Below the pieces are notes generated by a model. It searched no databases. It was not told where the DNA came from and saw only the letters and a list, made by a program, of their open reading frames with translations. From IMG/VR virus record IMGVR_UViG_3300046010_003337, positions 1 to 37,399 of that record: 37,399 nucleotides of DNA, one strand, 5' to 3'. The translations under genes and the position numbers were made by a program. This DNA is from a virus. Shown here piece by piece: positions 32,901 through 37,399 of this stretch (positions are counted from its first letter, which is position 1; each line of letters opens with the position of its first letter).

Positions 32901-35847
32901 AGAGAATACTCAATTAAACGAGATATTCTACTCACGCGCTAATCAAGCGCAAACGGACACACCACAATTCAAATCAGCTACAGGTAACAACGGTAACTTT
33001 GATGCTAATAACAATGATATTCGTTTTAGCCGTAGCAATTCATCATGGAATAACCCAGAGCCAAGTAAACTTGATAGTGTGATTTACGCGCTACAAGATA
33101 AGCACATTGACTTGAAGCGTGTTACTGAATCAATCAAGAAAGCTGGCGCGGATATTGCAGACCAATTCAATGCTTACCTGCAAGAAGAGCTTTATCACGG
33201 CAGAACGGCTAAACGTACTCAAGACTTTATCAAGCACGACTTAGACCCACTCATTGAAGATATGCGTGCGCGTGGCGTGGCAATGGCTGACTTTGAAGAG
33301 TATCTATGGGCGCGTCATGCAGAAGAGCGCAATATCCAAATCGCAAAAGTTAATCCTGATATGCCTGATGGTGGTTCTGGTATGGACACGCAAGATGCAC
33401 GCGACTACTTATCAAACCTCACAGCAGAGCAGAAAGCTAATTACACAGCGCTTGCTAAACGTATTGATACTATCAATCGCAAATCACGCCAAACGCTAGT
33501 AGATTATGGCTTGGAATCTGAAAAGACTATTGAAGCATGGCAAGGCGCATACAAAAACTATGTGCCATTGATGCGCGAAGATATGGACAATGGTTTTGGT
33601 AACGGCACTGGTCAAGGCTTTAGTGTTAAAGGTAATGCAAGCAAACGTGCAACAGGTTCAAATCGTGCGGTGGTTGATATTATCGCTAACATGGCGCAAC
33701 AGTTTGAAAAGAATGTGATTCGTGGTGAGAAAAATCGCGTGTCTAAAGCGCTTATTGGATTGGCTGAACTAAATCCTAATAAAGAGTTTTGGAAAGTTGA
33801 TAGCCCACCTAAAATTAAAACGGTGGTAAAAGGCGCTACTGTTTATGAAGTCTTGTATCACGGTTCTAAGGTTCAAGAGTTTACCAATCTCGCAGAAGCC
33901 AATAAGCTAATTCAGTTTGAAGGGAAGAATGGCTACACCATTAATACCGTAAAAAAACCAGACAGCGTGCAAGAAGTAACAGACCCAAACTACAAAAACC
34001 TTGACAATGTTGTTGTTGCCAGATTTAAAACTGAAAAAGGTGACATCGTAGAACGTGCGGTTGTATTTAATAAGTACGATGAACGCTCCATGCGTATGGC
34101 GGCAAGTGTTAAGAACTTAGACCAAGACCAAATTGGCGAGTTATTAGGCGCGGCTTCTAGCTTTACACGCTACTTTGCTTCTATCAACACTCAATATAAC
34201 CCTATCTTTGGTGTAGTCAATATCGTGCGTGACGTTCAAGGCGCACTATTAAACCTAAGCACAACGCCAATTGCCAACAAGAAGTCTGATGTATTGAAAA
34301 ATACACCTAGCGCATTACTTGGAATTTATAAAGACTTACGCAGTGAGCGTAAAAATGGCGTAGCTGGTAATAGCCAGTGGTCACAACTGTTTGAAGATTA
34401 CCAAAACGAAGGTGGTCAAACTGGATTCCGTGATATGTACGCAAATGCGAAAGAGCGTGGCGAATCACTACAAAATGCACTAGACCCATTGTGGTGGCAA
34501 AACAGCAAGATTGGTAAGTTAATCAGTGCAAATGGACTGTTAGCAAAACCAGAGCAGTGGATGTACGACAAAGCAATCAAGCCTATTTTTGATTGGCTTT
34601 CTGACTACAACACAGCGCTTGAAAACGCAGTTCGCTTATCAGTGTATAAGGTTGCACTAGATAATGGACACAGCAAGCAACAAGCGGCATCAATGGCTAA
34701 AAATATCTCTGTAAACTTCAACCGTAAGGGTGAAATGGGCAGACAGATTGGTTCACTATATGCCTTCTTTAACGCTTCTGTTCAAGGCACTGCGCGTATC
34801 GGTGAAACGATGTTAGAGAAAGATGCTAACGGCAAGGTTAAACTAAGCGCAATGGGCAAGCGTATCGTGCAAGGTGGCTTGCTGTTAGGTGCAATGCAAG
34901 CGCTGTTACTTTCTGCGGCTGGATATGGTGATGACGAGCCACCAGAGTTTGTGCGTGACCGTAGCTTAGTTATTCCACTAGGCGATAGTTACATTACAGT
35001 GCCAATGCCATTAGGTTTCAATGCGATTCCTTCACTTGGTCGAATTGTGACTGAATGGGCTTTATCTGGCGGTGAAGATACTCAAAAACGATTAGTGCAT
35101 ATCATGGATATGATACTGAACGTAACAAACCCAATAGGTAACGCTGGATTATCAATTCAAACAATCACGCCAACTGTTATTGACCCACTGGCGGCACTTG
35201 CTGAAAATAAAGACTTCACTGGCAGACCAATTGCACGCGAGGACTTTAACTCACTTAACCCGACAGCAGGCTTCACTCGCTCACGCGACAAGGCATGGGA
35301 TTTAAGCGTGGCTATTGCACAAGCGATAAACTACATGACAGGCGGTAATGACTACAAGCAAGGTGCTATTAGCCCTACAGCAGACCAGTTAGAGTATTTA
35401 GCTGGACAGTTCACTGGTGGCGTAGGTCGTGAGATTATCAAGGCAGGCACAACAGCAGATAGTTTGTTTACTGGTGAAGAGTTGCCGACTTATAAAGTTC
35501 CACTGGTAGGTCGCTTTTATGGTGATGTAACAGGGCAAGCTTCACAAGGTGACGCTTTTTACACGAATGTACGCATTATGAATGAGTATCAAAATGAAAT
35601 GAAAGGTATCGCTAAAGAAGGTGGTGATATTGCTAAATTCATGGAATCTCACCCAGAGGCAAGATTAGCCAGAGTTTCAGACTTAGCCTTGCGCCAAGTT
35701 CAAAACTTACGCAAACAGCAACGTGCAATTAAAGAAGCTGGTGGTGACAATCGTGAGGCTGTAAAAGTTATTGACGAAAGAATCACTCAAATAATGAAAC
35801 GCTTGAATGACAATGTAACCTCAATCAAAGAAGGGAAAGCAGTTTAA
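20956..35847 (+). CDS. Giant polyvalent ejection/antirestriction protein (4,963 aa), DarB-like
   Basis: One frame spans 14.9 kb. Visible parts, in order: residues 1-310, Gly/Ala-rich helical N-terminus; about 560-670, ParB-like domain with DGHHR at 637-641; about 870-942, Lys/Pro/Glu linker; about 1240-1390, LPD1-type domain (FGFSGIEFGEW at 1275) with zinc motif HEWFH at 1360-1364; about 1700-1950, N6-adenine-type methylase with DPSGGNG at 1767 and NPPF at 1828; Gly/Ser/Asn linker; about 2250-2910, Strawberry-notch-like helicase (GVGKG at 2331-2335, DESH at 2458, GRTHRTGQ at 2895-2902); about 3490-3680, zincin-like domain with HETLGH at 3573-3578; nine-Gly linker; unknown domain about 3700-3990; about 4030-4963, LPD38/PLxRFG-type region with PLVGRF at 4849. 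The ATG at 20956 lies nine bases after a GGA. It is known that P1 DarB is packaged and ejected against restriction; the same role here is inferred. Confidence 0.9.
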   Translation: MAKIKLSQAEVDAFNSTPDLNPTTGIARGVGDLGVNLLKGTLLGGKMLSDAVTANNPVSNVIQSGIEGLDSLRSQGAKDQDIINSARRANAEQKGGWSEVGAELKNFSQSPLDTIALGAGTIVPALVAQKLGGSAATKSAISTGVGTAMGAGVIKGEVYDAVKKAHIDAGKTEQEADALATEAQSYTGKNADQIALGAGLGALAGGTGVESIAARLGAKEIGQEAGQFIAKDLLKKTLSDASKEAIPEAIQGGQERVATNVAQARDGFDVDTWQGVAGNATLEGLAAAPLGGGLGAAEYVINSRKQLATTLAQTGSGGAITGAAQTAVLGGASDQVLALPAPTFENNDLVVFPDGSTMTRAEAEKRFTAEELAAFQARTGTTPKQQPTLALPAPTITVDSQGRAADTKTALNDFRTTLGVNNSFDSRFNEGVSNANRNNDASTTMATNTSESTGNNAQGSVADLPIQPNGTGMGDATATPPSSIGTNVATGNDTTGGDAVEARPFESASDDLLGRLLKLTDDTTIKGRIEAEMTLRGLKPATVDAGTTTLPDSTTGFNISNVKRKNGAIGTQGVTQEQVAGVLKHGAGMDIKDGATMREMVDLFKADKEAQNKLREFNKSNPIEVNTLPDGTFHLQDGHHRTFLIDQIGDTTIPAKVDGVLKSTVSPAQEFAPVKESLTTQDNPVVEPVVEEATTPENTNIQIAHIGSKGANQVISLKPNGDNFNVLHNGDELLDYEGDPVTVKKTATLDEIKAAVKASGQFNKQIITYNKDYQPSVENVDAGDTTEISVDEPPKDVQVDANETENVNVVAPDGWENHLIKARTYAKRLIDAGVANEGEFVEEWLDKDKLVEKINSIITSKQKPTEAGNVKEEPNDVGTTGGATGGTISDNPKEPKKEKAPKEVKPKVEKPKVEVVDSEEKPVEKPAEKPVKEKKIEPVEQETTALSAVESGDIAWLTSELYKGVLDVESLQPSAMPTVFPDDYLIRISLPLNDSDVTDGVLKNLKRLKFRVTDKLQETTESEVVVVSAMISKASGVDDAGNELGGKIKGKLPQKPDIDSDEKKLLKETEKWLDALHKNNYLDQFSNEEQTFGAMMFKEALFSHIKMPLDYIAGKLKEHYSYGYKATDKSIVTTSLGDKDKAEKANEIAGNYVSFLNDLQSTLGKNTTVEASRLALIERYIVEDGNTGHFKFTEEGKPAASIFDNSSWRPADSLNNTVNSYAKLYSADENSTDQTNRKVKKDPDIPPRLDNITRVGMNDNRKGKDVDTEEFTGAFGFSGIEFGEWVNQAERQQNLNLAYDSLYDLSNITGLNPKIVSVMGRLGLAIGSRGSKNTRAAAHFEPSSNVINLTKTQGNGTVGHEWFHGLDYNIEVGAESGSGYKYRNVLDNLAKTLSYRIHSERMTDHLKGILRDANGDKNRSTPPKDAVFNKINQEGRHITPLHDDVNESTKFQKEADKLDNRRSKPYWGTKVEMLARGFESFLHDKTKGGSPYLVGKSRADGYMTEKNGYAGTPYPIGKEREYIASVYEDFFSLIDGETLQFKSYKVIPKVIQIEGLGFGVIDQHNLGAKEIYRESYVGTVEWFKTEELANASAEKIKGVERIFDPLAKQVSETNKLIIDFAKDIDKIMEEMNIVRWPEIKNGSMAESMFFHLKQGWWPTNNKELKEYVAKAYKTRPSEIGLLEQKQAQEDFEAALAKFAGQKIGDMRLAGSDEKAIYDAILALYNKQPNLDVRTSTSVANQAYSTPLPISFVAGQLARINANSKVIDPSGGNGLLVINANPKNVTTIELEKRRAGNMKLMEIGKVIEGDAVKQIDTINDQAADVILTNPPFGSLQVPVAVPSWDGRNFMMGKIDHLIAAKSLRTMADKGRAVIILGANKKIGAVNSNDRVFLNWLYANYNVADHFEVEGDLYSRQGASWPIRVLVVAGRKYTESAYDMNKQVERVFNYEQLWSKYVQAYQNSEQVLVDTSKQSNKTSGADNGRGQLLQGGDGQTGNSNRGSGSGTGNIDSPNDAGGSGGKGNGNTTERGTSSVDSNGQNGHRGKGANGRPRQNGSGVGLSGSGRSGTGTSPTDVGGLSELSDNDIENIFGEVFDEVKLPKTQSKGKRTLPELIQEKKESKGKSTGNKPVTASKKSTGDKELDAIFAELDEVVENKAMFSRSSSEEDSSNYEEYKPFFKRIMEVMRKKYSDIKEQIKAFATAVLARYGAGIKAFAIRFIGDIKQEQDNTPSGKKPIIPDPVDNEAQVVYRGRSEGNSGGIYVPRKQAEALYSALDKVEVEYGNIDEFVMEELGYDSINSLYKAFGGYQIDALALAISSNKEGNGFIIGDDTGVGKGRTAAGVIAWAVKNKKIPIFFTQTPELYTSMYEDLQDIGKDDIKIAITNTSEKIKDTKNNIILKSNKESAKSLLEHIIKTGELPDGAQTLFTNYTQFNNPADSALRVQAVNTLVRAGKAVIIMDESHNAAGDSNIGKFIRNLITGNNLFGVDIDNIDIAPPDDFVPPAVVYLSATFAKRPSNIPVYMRTHLSKVADSEEEIVSAFSNGGNVLQQIASEMLVKSGSMIRRERSYEGVKFNFVTDEKNAERDARLVDEVTGVLRSIVRADRAFTAWVKSEEGGKVVQSLMPAGYAVSSNEGKLDNAISHSLFTSVAHNYISQLLLATKVDSTVDLIVESVNRGEKPVVALQSTMGAALADYASMAGIKTGDTLDNFGWQTILTRGLTSSRRVTFKSPTGSKSDNAKVIVPMNILPYEVASEFSRCEGLIDSFKSTLPASPIDMLRYKMSQYSIVTDADGNQTATKTPPKGANIRPFIVTEITGRNQAVDYSTEVPTLRKRKDPDNTDTIRGYGSGSIDMIILNSSGSTGISLHASEKFKDQRPRHMIFLQPNPDISVFKQTIGRTHRTGQVEWPLFTLLATSIPAERRLLAVLKKKLNTLFSNTSSGKGTTEIDAVDFINDYGDRIVAEYLSENEDVAGFIDVKIEKETEGSDIALKASGRASLLSVSEQQDFFDTVEERFNQEIELRNATGTNTLEMKEYDYQAEMIDPVMFEEGMDESNPFTESVFITKYKISIIGDIPTPEKVQSAIDSSLNGRKSSEVVDDLVQTLKMRYDEAYNQLILRKTTLNEERLNEKATESEKKAIDDRITAVDSKMSGFATRREQTISALKYRLHIGAGFDSLTFGDNESSGVVVGYSIGKETSKAGNPYEPSNISIHIQRNIPNGRISVPLSKIENSNGISIPEYGDEYTLDNMFRLRSVSGGKEDRYIVTGNLVRFRTKHKEGDIIKFTLNGHTPENPMIENGIILPPSYKIDNVTKSGFSFRSKDYATEYLLSIIKDKNYQRYQANGYSHYLDRVNEIESQLKVNLPAPSDLRGEVLSDIKKSIRFNVNYDGSVILTVETKIHPKLFKSKQLVALIGDLKKPRGSSFADSESISDPSKIKDLVDLVYRFTNLSASENGADYAREVTKAYYALTNSKAKEPEVGTVKFSRSKIENKGLPKVSVQIAVNKLRAHWKNAPEIIVVDDMSDPAIRKTVRDENQRQLSQGAKGQPEGFYDDGKVYILASEMNSPKDVIRVVFHETLGHYGLRGLYGKELGAILDQVAMLRKNDMAKKAKQYGLDLTKESDRRIVAEEVLAEMAQTAPSAGFIKRAIAAIRNFLRSIGVNLELSDNDIIVNYLLPARRFVVNGGGGGGGGGVKLSRDYSVNDAQLFKELTLNDDMFKYGKSASKSLKEVFAEVAPKLVRVDVAIAPNGIDEQYAIYPIDNKGKVRLNQEGLVNVYSDGKVEVNVASWDEGFGGSGVYAAIGNWAHNNGYVFAGDRDGITSTGKLRRLENMVSLALKFGTTDHIAPHPDQMRELGFDWKTGDSEYNLGQLLKASYNAIRNGVYVTEKRKGYEITYKSPNALGVAKLDDLVYDFDTQQFIELSSGQPYTDEKFGVLAESRQARATHAGRTTLKRAVIAGTFVREKSREKRQRLLELIGKLTFQSLENTQLNEIFYSRANQAQTDTPQFKSATGNNGNFDANNNDIRFSRSNSSWNNPEPSKLDSVIYALQDKHIDLKRVTESIKKAGADIADQFNAYLQEELYHGRTAKRTQDFIKHDLDPLIEDMRARGVAMADFEEYLWARHAEERNIQIAKVNPDMPDGGSGMDTQDARDYLSNLTAEQKANYTALAKRIDTINRKSRQTLVDYGLESEKTIEAWQGAYKNYVPLMREDMDNGFGNGTGQGFSVKGNASKRATGSNRAVVDIIANMAQQFEKNVIRGEKNRVSKALIGLAELNPNKEFWKVDSPPKIKTVVKGATVYEVLYHGSKVQEFTNLAEANKLIQFEGKNGYTINTVKKPDSVQEVTDPNYKNLDNVVVARFKTEKGDIVERAVVFNKYDERSMRMAASVKNLDQDQIGELLGAASSFTRYFASINTQYNPIFGVVNIVRDVQGALLNLSTTPIANKKSDVLKNTPSALLGIYKDLRSERKNGVAGNSQWSQLFEDYQNEGGQTGFRDMYANAKERGESLQNALDPLWWQNSKIGKLISANGLLAKPEQWMYDKAIKPIFDWLSDYNTALENAVRLSVYKVALDNGHSKQQAASMAKNISVNFNRKGEMGRQIGSLYAFFNASVQGTARIGETMLEKDANGKVKLSAMGKRIVQGGLLLGAMQALLLSAAGYGDDEPPEFVRDRSLVIPLGDSYITVPMPLGFNAIPSLGRIVTEWALSGGEDTQKRLVHIMDMILNVTNPIGNAGLSIQTITPTVIDPLAALAENKDFTGRPIAREDFNSLNPTAGFTRSRDKAWDLSVAIAQAINYMTGGNDYKQGAISPTADQLEYLAGQFTGGVGREIIKAGTTADSLFTGEELPTYKVPLVGRFYGDVTGQASQGDAFYTNVRIMNEYQNEMKGIAKEGGDIAKFMESHPEARLARVSDLALRQVQNLRKQQRAIKEAGGDNREAVKVIDERITQIMKRLNDNVTSIKEGKAV
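31999..32025 (+). repeat. Nine-glycine codon run
   Basis: Nine consecutive Gly codons (a GGT/GGC mix) form a flexible linker between the zincin-like domain and the next domain of the giant protein. A VKLSR motif follows immediately, marking a module boundary. Confidence 0.85.
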
Positions 35848-35929
35848 TGAAATAGTAGATTGCGGCAAATGACAAAAATAGCCATCCAATAAATACAAGT
35901 ATTTTAGAAATCATAAAATAGAGTAGCAT
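35825..35929 (-). CDS. Possible 34-residue hydrophobic peptide
   Basis: A minus-strand frame (MLLYFMISKILVFIGW...) encodes one continuous transmembrane-like segment and ends in a TGA at 35825-35827, overlapping the 3' end of the giant gene by 23 bases. It has no recognisable Shine-Dalgarno. The sequence just before its ATG pairs with an internal stretch (the inverted repeat at 35878-35942). Toxin-like, holin-like or spurious are all possible. The hydrophobic composition and the hairpin are why it is listed; confidence is low. Confidence 0.25.
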   Translation of the reverse strand: MLLYFMISKILVFIGWLFLSFAAIYYFIKLLSLL

Positions 35930-35942
35930 ATTGGGTGGCTAT
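35878..35942. repeat. 13-base inverted repeat with 39-base loop
   Basis: ATAGCCATCCAAT (35878-35890) and ATTGGGTGGCTAT (35930-35942) are complementary with one mismatch (a G-U pair as RNA). There is no T-run on either strand, so it is not a standard terminator. On the minus strand it would fold the region around the start of the 34-residue frame. A TATAAT (35940-35945, plus strand) overlaps its right arm. Confidence 0.7.
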
Positions 35943-36005
35943 AATGTTTAAATTTACAACTGCGTCACGCCTTTAATCTCCGCATAAACACAACTACATA
36001 AACGC

Positions 36006-36050
36006 CCTGCAAAGCCGTTTAGACCAGTTCGACTCTGGTTCGCGCCTCCA
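36006..36050 (+). other. attP-like core: 3' half of tRNA-Cys(GCA)
   Basis: The sequence contains the anticodon loop CTGCAAA (anticodon GCA) and the 3' side of the anticodon stem. The T-arm follows (stem ACCAG/CTGGT at 36023-36027 and 36035-36039, loop TTCGACT), then the acceptor strand TCGCGCC, a discriminator T and an encoded CCA at 36048-36050. It matches the 3' part of proteobacterial tRNA-Cys. The 5' half (which should start near GGCGCGA) is absent upstream, so this is not a working tRNA gene but the part a phage carries to restore the host gene on integration. The true crossover limits cannot be set without the host site. Confidence 0.82.
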
Positions 36051-36102
36051 AAAAAATCAACGACTTACGCAACTTTCCAGCTAAATAATCAAGCCAAATA
36101 AG

Positions 36103-36130
36103 TTGCACAAACACTACAAAACGCTATAAA
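36103..36130 (+). promoter_or_regulatory. Candidate integrase promoter
   Basis: TTGCAC (36103-36108) and TATAAA (36125-36130) are separated by 16 bases. A start near 36137 gives a leader of about 66 bases that contains the TGCGTCA palindrome, suggesting autoregulation by integrase or an excisionase. The element differs from the late-promoter family. Confidence 0.5.
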
Positions 36131-36202
36131 ATCCCACTTTTACGCACTAAAATTGCGTCACTGACGCACATTGATTAGTCGTGTTGGCTGTTTAGGCGAG
36201 TT

Positions 36203-37261
36203 ATGGCAAACAAAAGAGTTCGTAACGGTAAGTATTACTACACAGTATCAAGCAAATCACTACCTAACGGTAGGGTTTACTTGACCTTTGACGATGAAGC
36301 AGAAGGTGACGAGTACACTGCAAAGCTTGAATCTTTACTCAAGGTTGGAAAAGTTCCTACCGAATATTTGGCTAAAAAGGGTGCAATTCTTACAATTGCT
36401 GACGCAATAGACCAATACCTGCTAGGCGTTGATGTTCCTGATAGTGACCATAAGCTATTAGGCATTGCTAGAAGGCGTGTTGGCGTTAAGAAAATTGCAT
36501 CATTGAATTACGAGTTTGCAGACAATTATGTTGTTGATATGAAGCATAACAACCTGTCGCCATCAACTATACGTCACCATGTAGGAGCGCTGGCGCGTTG
36601 TTTGGATTGGGTGAAGCGTAGAGGTGACACTTTATTGGTAAGTAATCCATTAAGAGAGCTACCAAAGCGCTATGCCAGTGGTCATAAAGAAGAGGTTGAG
36701 CGTGATAGGCGACTAACTGAATCAGAAGAGAAAGAGGTAAGGCGAATTATTTTAGGCGGCAAGGTTGATAATAAAGAGCGTGGATTTGAGTTTGATAATC
36801 CTTACGAGATATTAGCGCTGTTTGATATTGCACTTGAAACAGGTATGCGATTGTCTGAAATCTACACACTTGAAAAATCACAGATAGACTTTGAATCTCG
36901 CACTATCTTTTTAGATAAAACTAAAAATGGTGATAAAAGGCAAGTTCCTATGACTTCCACCATATTAGACAAGCTCAAGGTTTATGCAAAATCAATCAAG
37001 ACCGAGCGCTTATTTTCATTTAAAGGTAATCGCAATGATATAAGCTCAAGGCTATCGCAGACATTCTCACGCATATTTGACCATGCTAAATGTGAAGGTT
37101 TCACATTTCATTGCTTGCGCCATGAGGCAACAAGCAGGTTTTATGAACGCACAACATTAACAGACTTACAAATAGCTAAAATACTTGGCTGGAAAAGTTT
37201 AAAAATGGCTTTGAGATATTCAAACCTTCGCGGTTCAGATTTATCATCAAAATTATGGTAA
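36203..37261 (+). CDS. int: Tyrosine recombinase (phage integrase)
   Basis: This 352-residue enzyme performs site-specific recombination between the phage and host att sites. The N-terminus (about 1-60) is a small arm-binding type domain (NGKYYYTVSSKSLPNGRVYL). Residues about 64-160 form the core-binding helical domain (SPSTIRHHVGALARCLDWVK). The catalytic domain shows Arg216 (ETGMRLSEI), Lys near 241 in the TKNGDKRQVP hairpin, His303-x-x-Arg306 (HCLRH), Trp330 in the usual His/Trp place (LGWKS) and the nucleophile Tyr339 (RYSNL). All key residues are present, so it should be active. AGGCGAG precedes the ATG. It lies 153 bases from the tRNA-Cys fragment, its likely attachment site. Confidence 0.95.
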   Translation: MANKRVRNGKYYYTVSSKSLPNGRVYLTFDDEAEGDEYTAKLESLLKVGKVPTEYLAKKGAILTIADAIDQYLLGVDVPDSDHKLLGIARRRVGVKKIASLNYEFADNYVVDMKHNNLSPSTIRHHVGALARCLDWVKRRGDTLLVSNPLRELPKRYASGHKEEVERDRRLTESEEKEVRRIILGGKVDNKERGFEFDNPYEILALFDIALETGMRLSEIYTLEKSQIDFESRTIFLDKTKNGDKRQVPMTSTILDKLKVYAKSIKTERLFSFKGNRNDISSRLSQTFSRIFDHAKCEGFTFHCLRHEATSRFYERTTLTDLQIAKILGWKSLKMALRYSNLRGSDLSSKLW

Positions 37262-37399
37262 TCATGCCGCAATCTTATCCAAGTCTGGCTTAACATTTCT
37301 ACGGCTACCAGTTGCAACTCTTGGCTTTTCACCACGTTTAATAAACTCGATACGCTCAAGTGTCTGGCGCTCTACCTCTGCTTTTAGGTAAGCATCAAG
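37262..37399 (-). CDS. Partial hypothetical protein, cut by right edge
   Basis: Read on the minus strand, the last 45 codons of a gene (LDAYLKAEVERQTLERIEFI...) enter from the right edge and stop at a TGA at 37262-37264, directly abutting the integrase stop. The visible part is helical and strongly charged, ending in a basic tail (GEKPRVATGSRRNVKP). It could be a DNA-binding early protein, but no motif is complete. Convergent orientation with the integrase and no intervening terminator imply overlapping transcripts here. Confidence 0.65.
   Translation of the reverse strand, partial: LDAYLKAEVERQTLERIEFIKRGEKPRVATGSRRNVKPDLDKIAA

Larger units (their letters stand above)
35961..36168. promoter_or_regulatory. 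Cluster of TGCGTMA repeats: candidate integrase/excisionase arm sites
   Basis: The heptamer TGCGT(C/A)A occurs at 35961-35967 (+), 36065-36071 (-), 36140-36146 (-), 36154-36160 (+) and 36162-36168 (-). The last two form the palindrome TGCGTCA-C-TGACGCA. The copies flank the tRNA-derived att core on both sides, as arm-type recombinase sites usually do. The palindrome lies in the predicted leader of the integrase gene and could also be a repressor or excisionase operator. Confidence 0.5.

Noticed and set aside
35975-36050. A complete functional tRNA-Cys gene
   Set aside because: The 5' acceptor strand, D-arm and 5' anticodon stem cannot be found in the roughly 30 bases before the anticodon loop. 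Only the 3' half is present.
1-37399. CRISPR array, IS element or transposase
   Set aside because: I saw no regularly spaced direct repeats and no DDE or serine recombinase frames. The only recombinase is the tyrosine integrase.

Overview
The window is most of the late region, plus the integration region, of a temperate, probably podovirus-type phage with an AT-rich genome. The gene order is small terminase, large terminase, portal, scaffold, N4gp56-like major capsid protein, adaptor, tail hub, fibre-type proteins, two internal ejection-type proteins, one enormous polyvalent protein, attP-like site, tyrosine integrase. No tail-tube, tape-measure or sheath gene is visible, which fits a short-tailed phage. 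The att site is the 3' half of a tRNA-Cys(GCA) gene. Its sequence suggests a proteobacterial host, perhaps betaproteobacterial, but the host assignment is weak.

Layout. Positions 1-1092 hold five tiny minus-strand genes (one cut by the left edge) behind a good sigma70-type promoter at 1138-1166. Positions 1193-4320 hold a small membrane protein, TerS, TerL and three small genes ahead of the portal. Positions 4310-8533 are the head module (portal, small helical protein, scaffold, capsid), closed by a strong intrinsic terminator at 8547-8576. Positions 8599-10917 hold two small proteins, the adaptor and a propeller-like hub. Positions 11076-18403 hold decoration, fibre and host-contact proteins, a DUF4376-like protein and a small membrane protein. 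Positions 18457-20895 hold two ejection-type proteins. Positions 20956-35847 are one 4,963-residue gene filling about 40% of the window. Positions 35848-36202 are the attachment region, followed by the integrase, which converges on a minus-strand gene cut by the right edge.

Two things stand out. First, a repeated element of consensus TTACAACGCACGC followed 8-9 bases later by a TANNNT -10-like hexamer occurs seven times, nearly always 20-120 bases ahead of a late gene. It looks like a phage-specific late-promoter family. Second, the giant protein joins in one chain a ParB-like domain, an HEWFH metallopeptidase-like domain, an N6-adenine-type methylase (NPPF), a Strawberry-notch/DarB-like helicase, a second zincin-like motif (HETLGH), and a C-terminal polyvalent/PLxRFG-type region. 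Its parts are separated by recurrent FSRS-like motifs. By analogy with P1 DarB and the polyvalent proteins, it is probably packaged and ejected with the DNA to protect it from host defences.

Late-type genes lie on one side of the tRNA fragment and the integrase on the other. The site therefore looks like attP on a non-integrated (or circularised) phage genome, not a chromosome-prophage junction. Replication, endolysin and repressor genes are not in the window.
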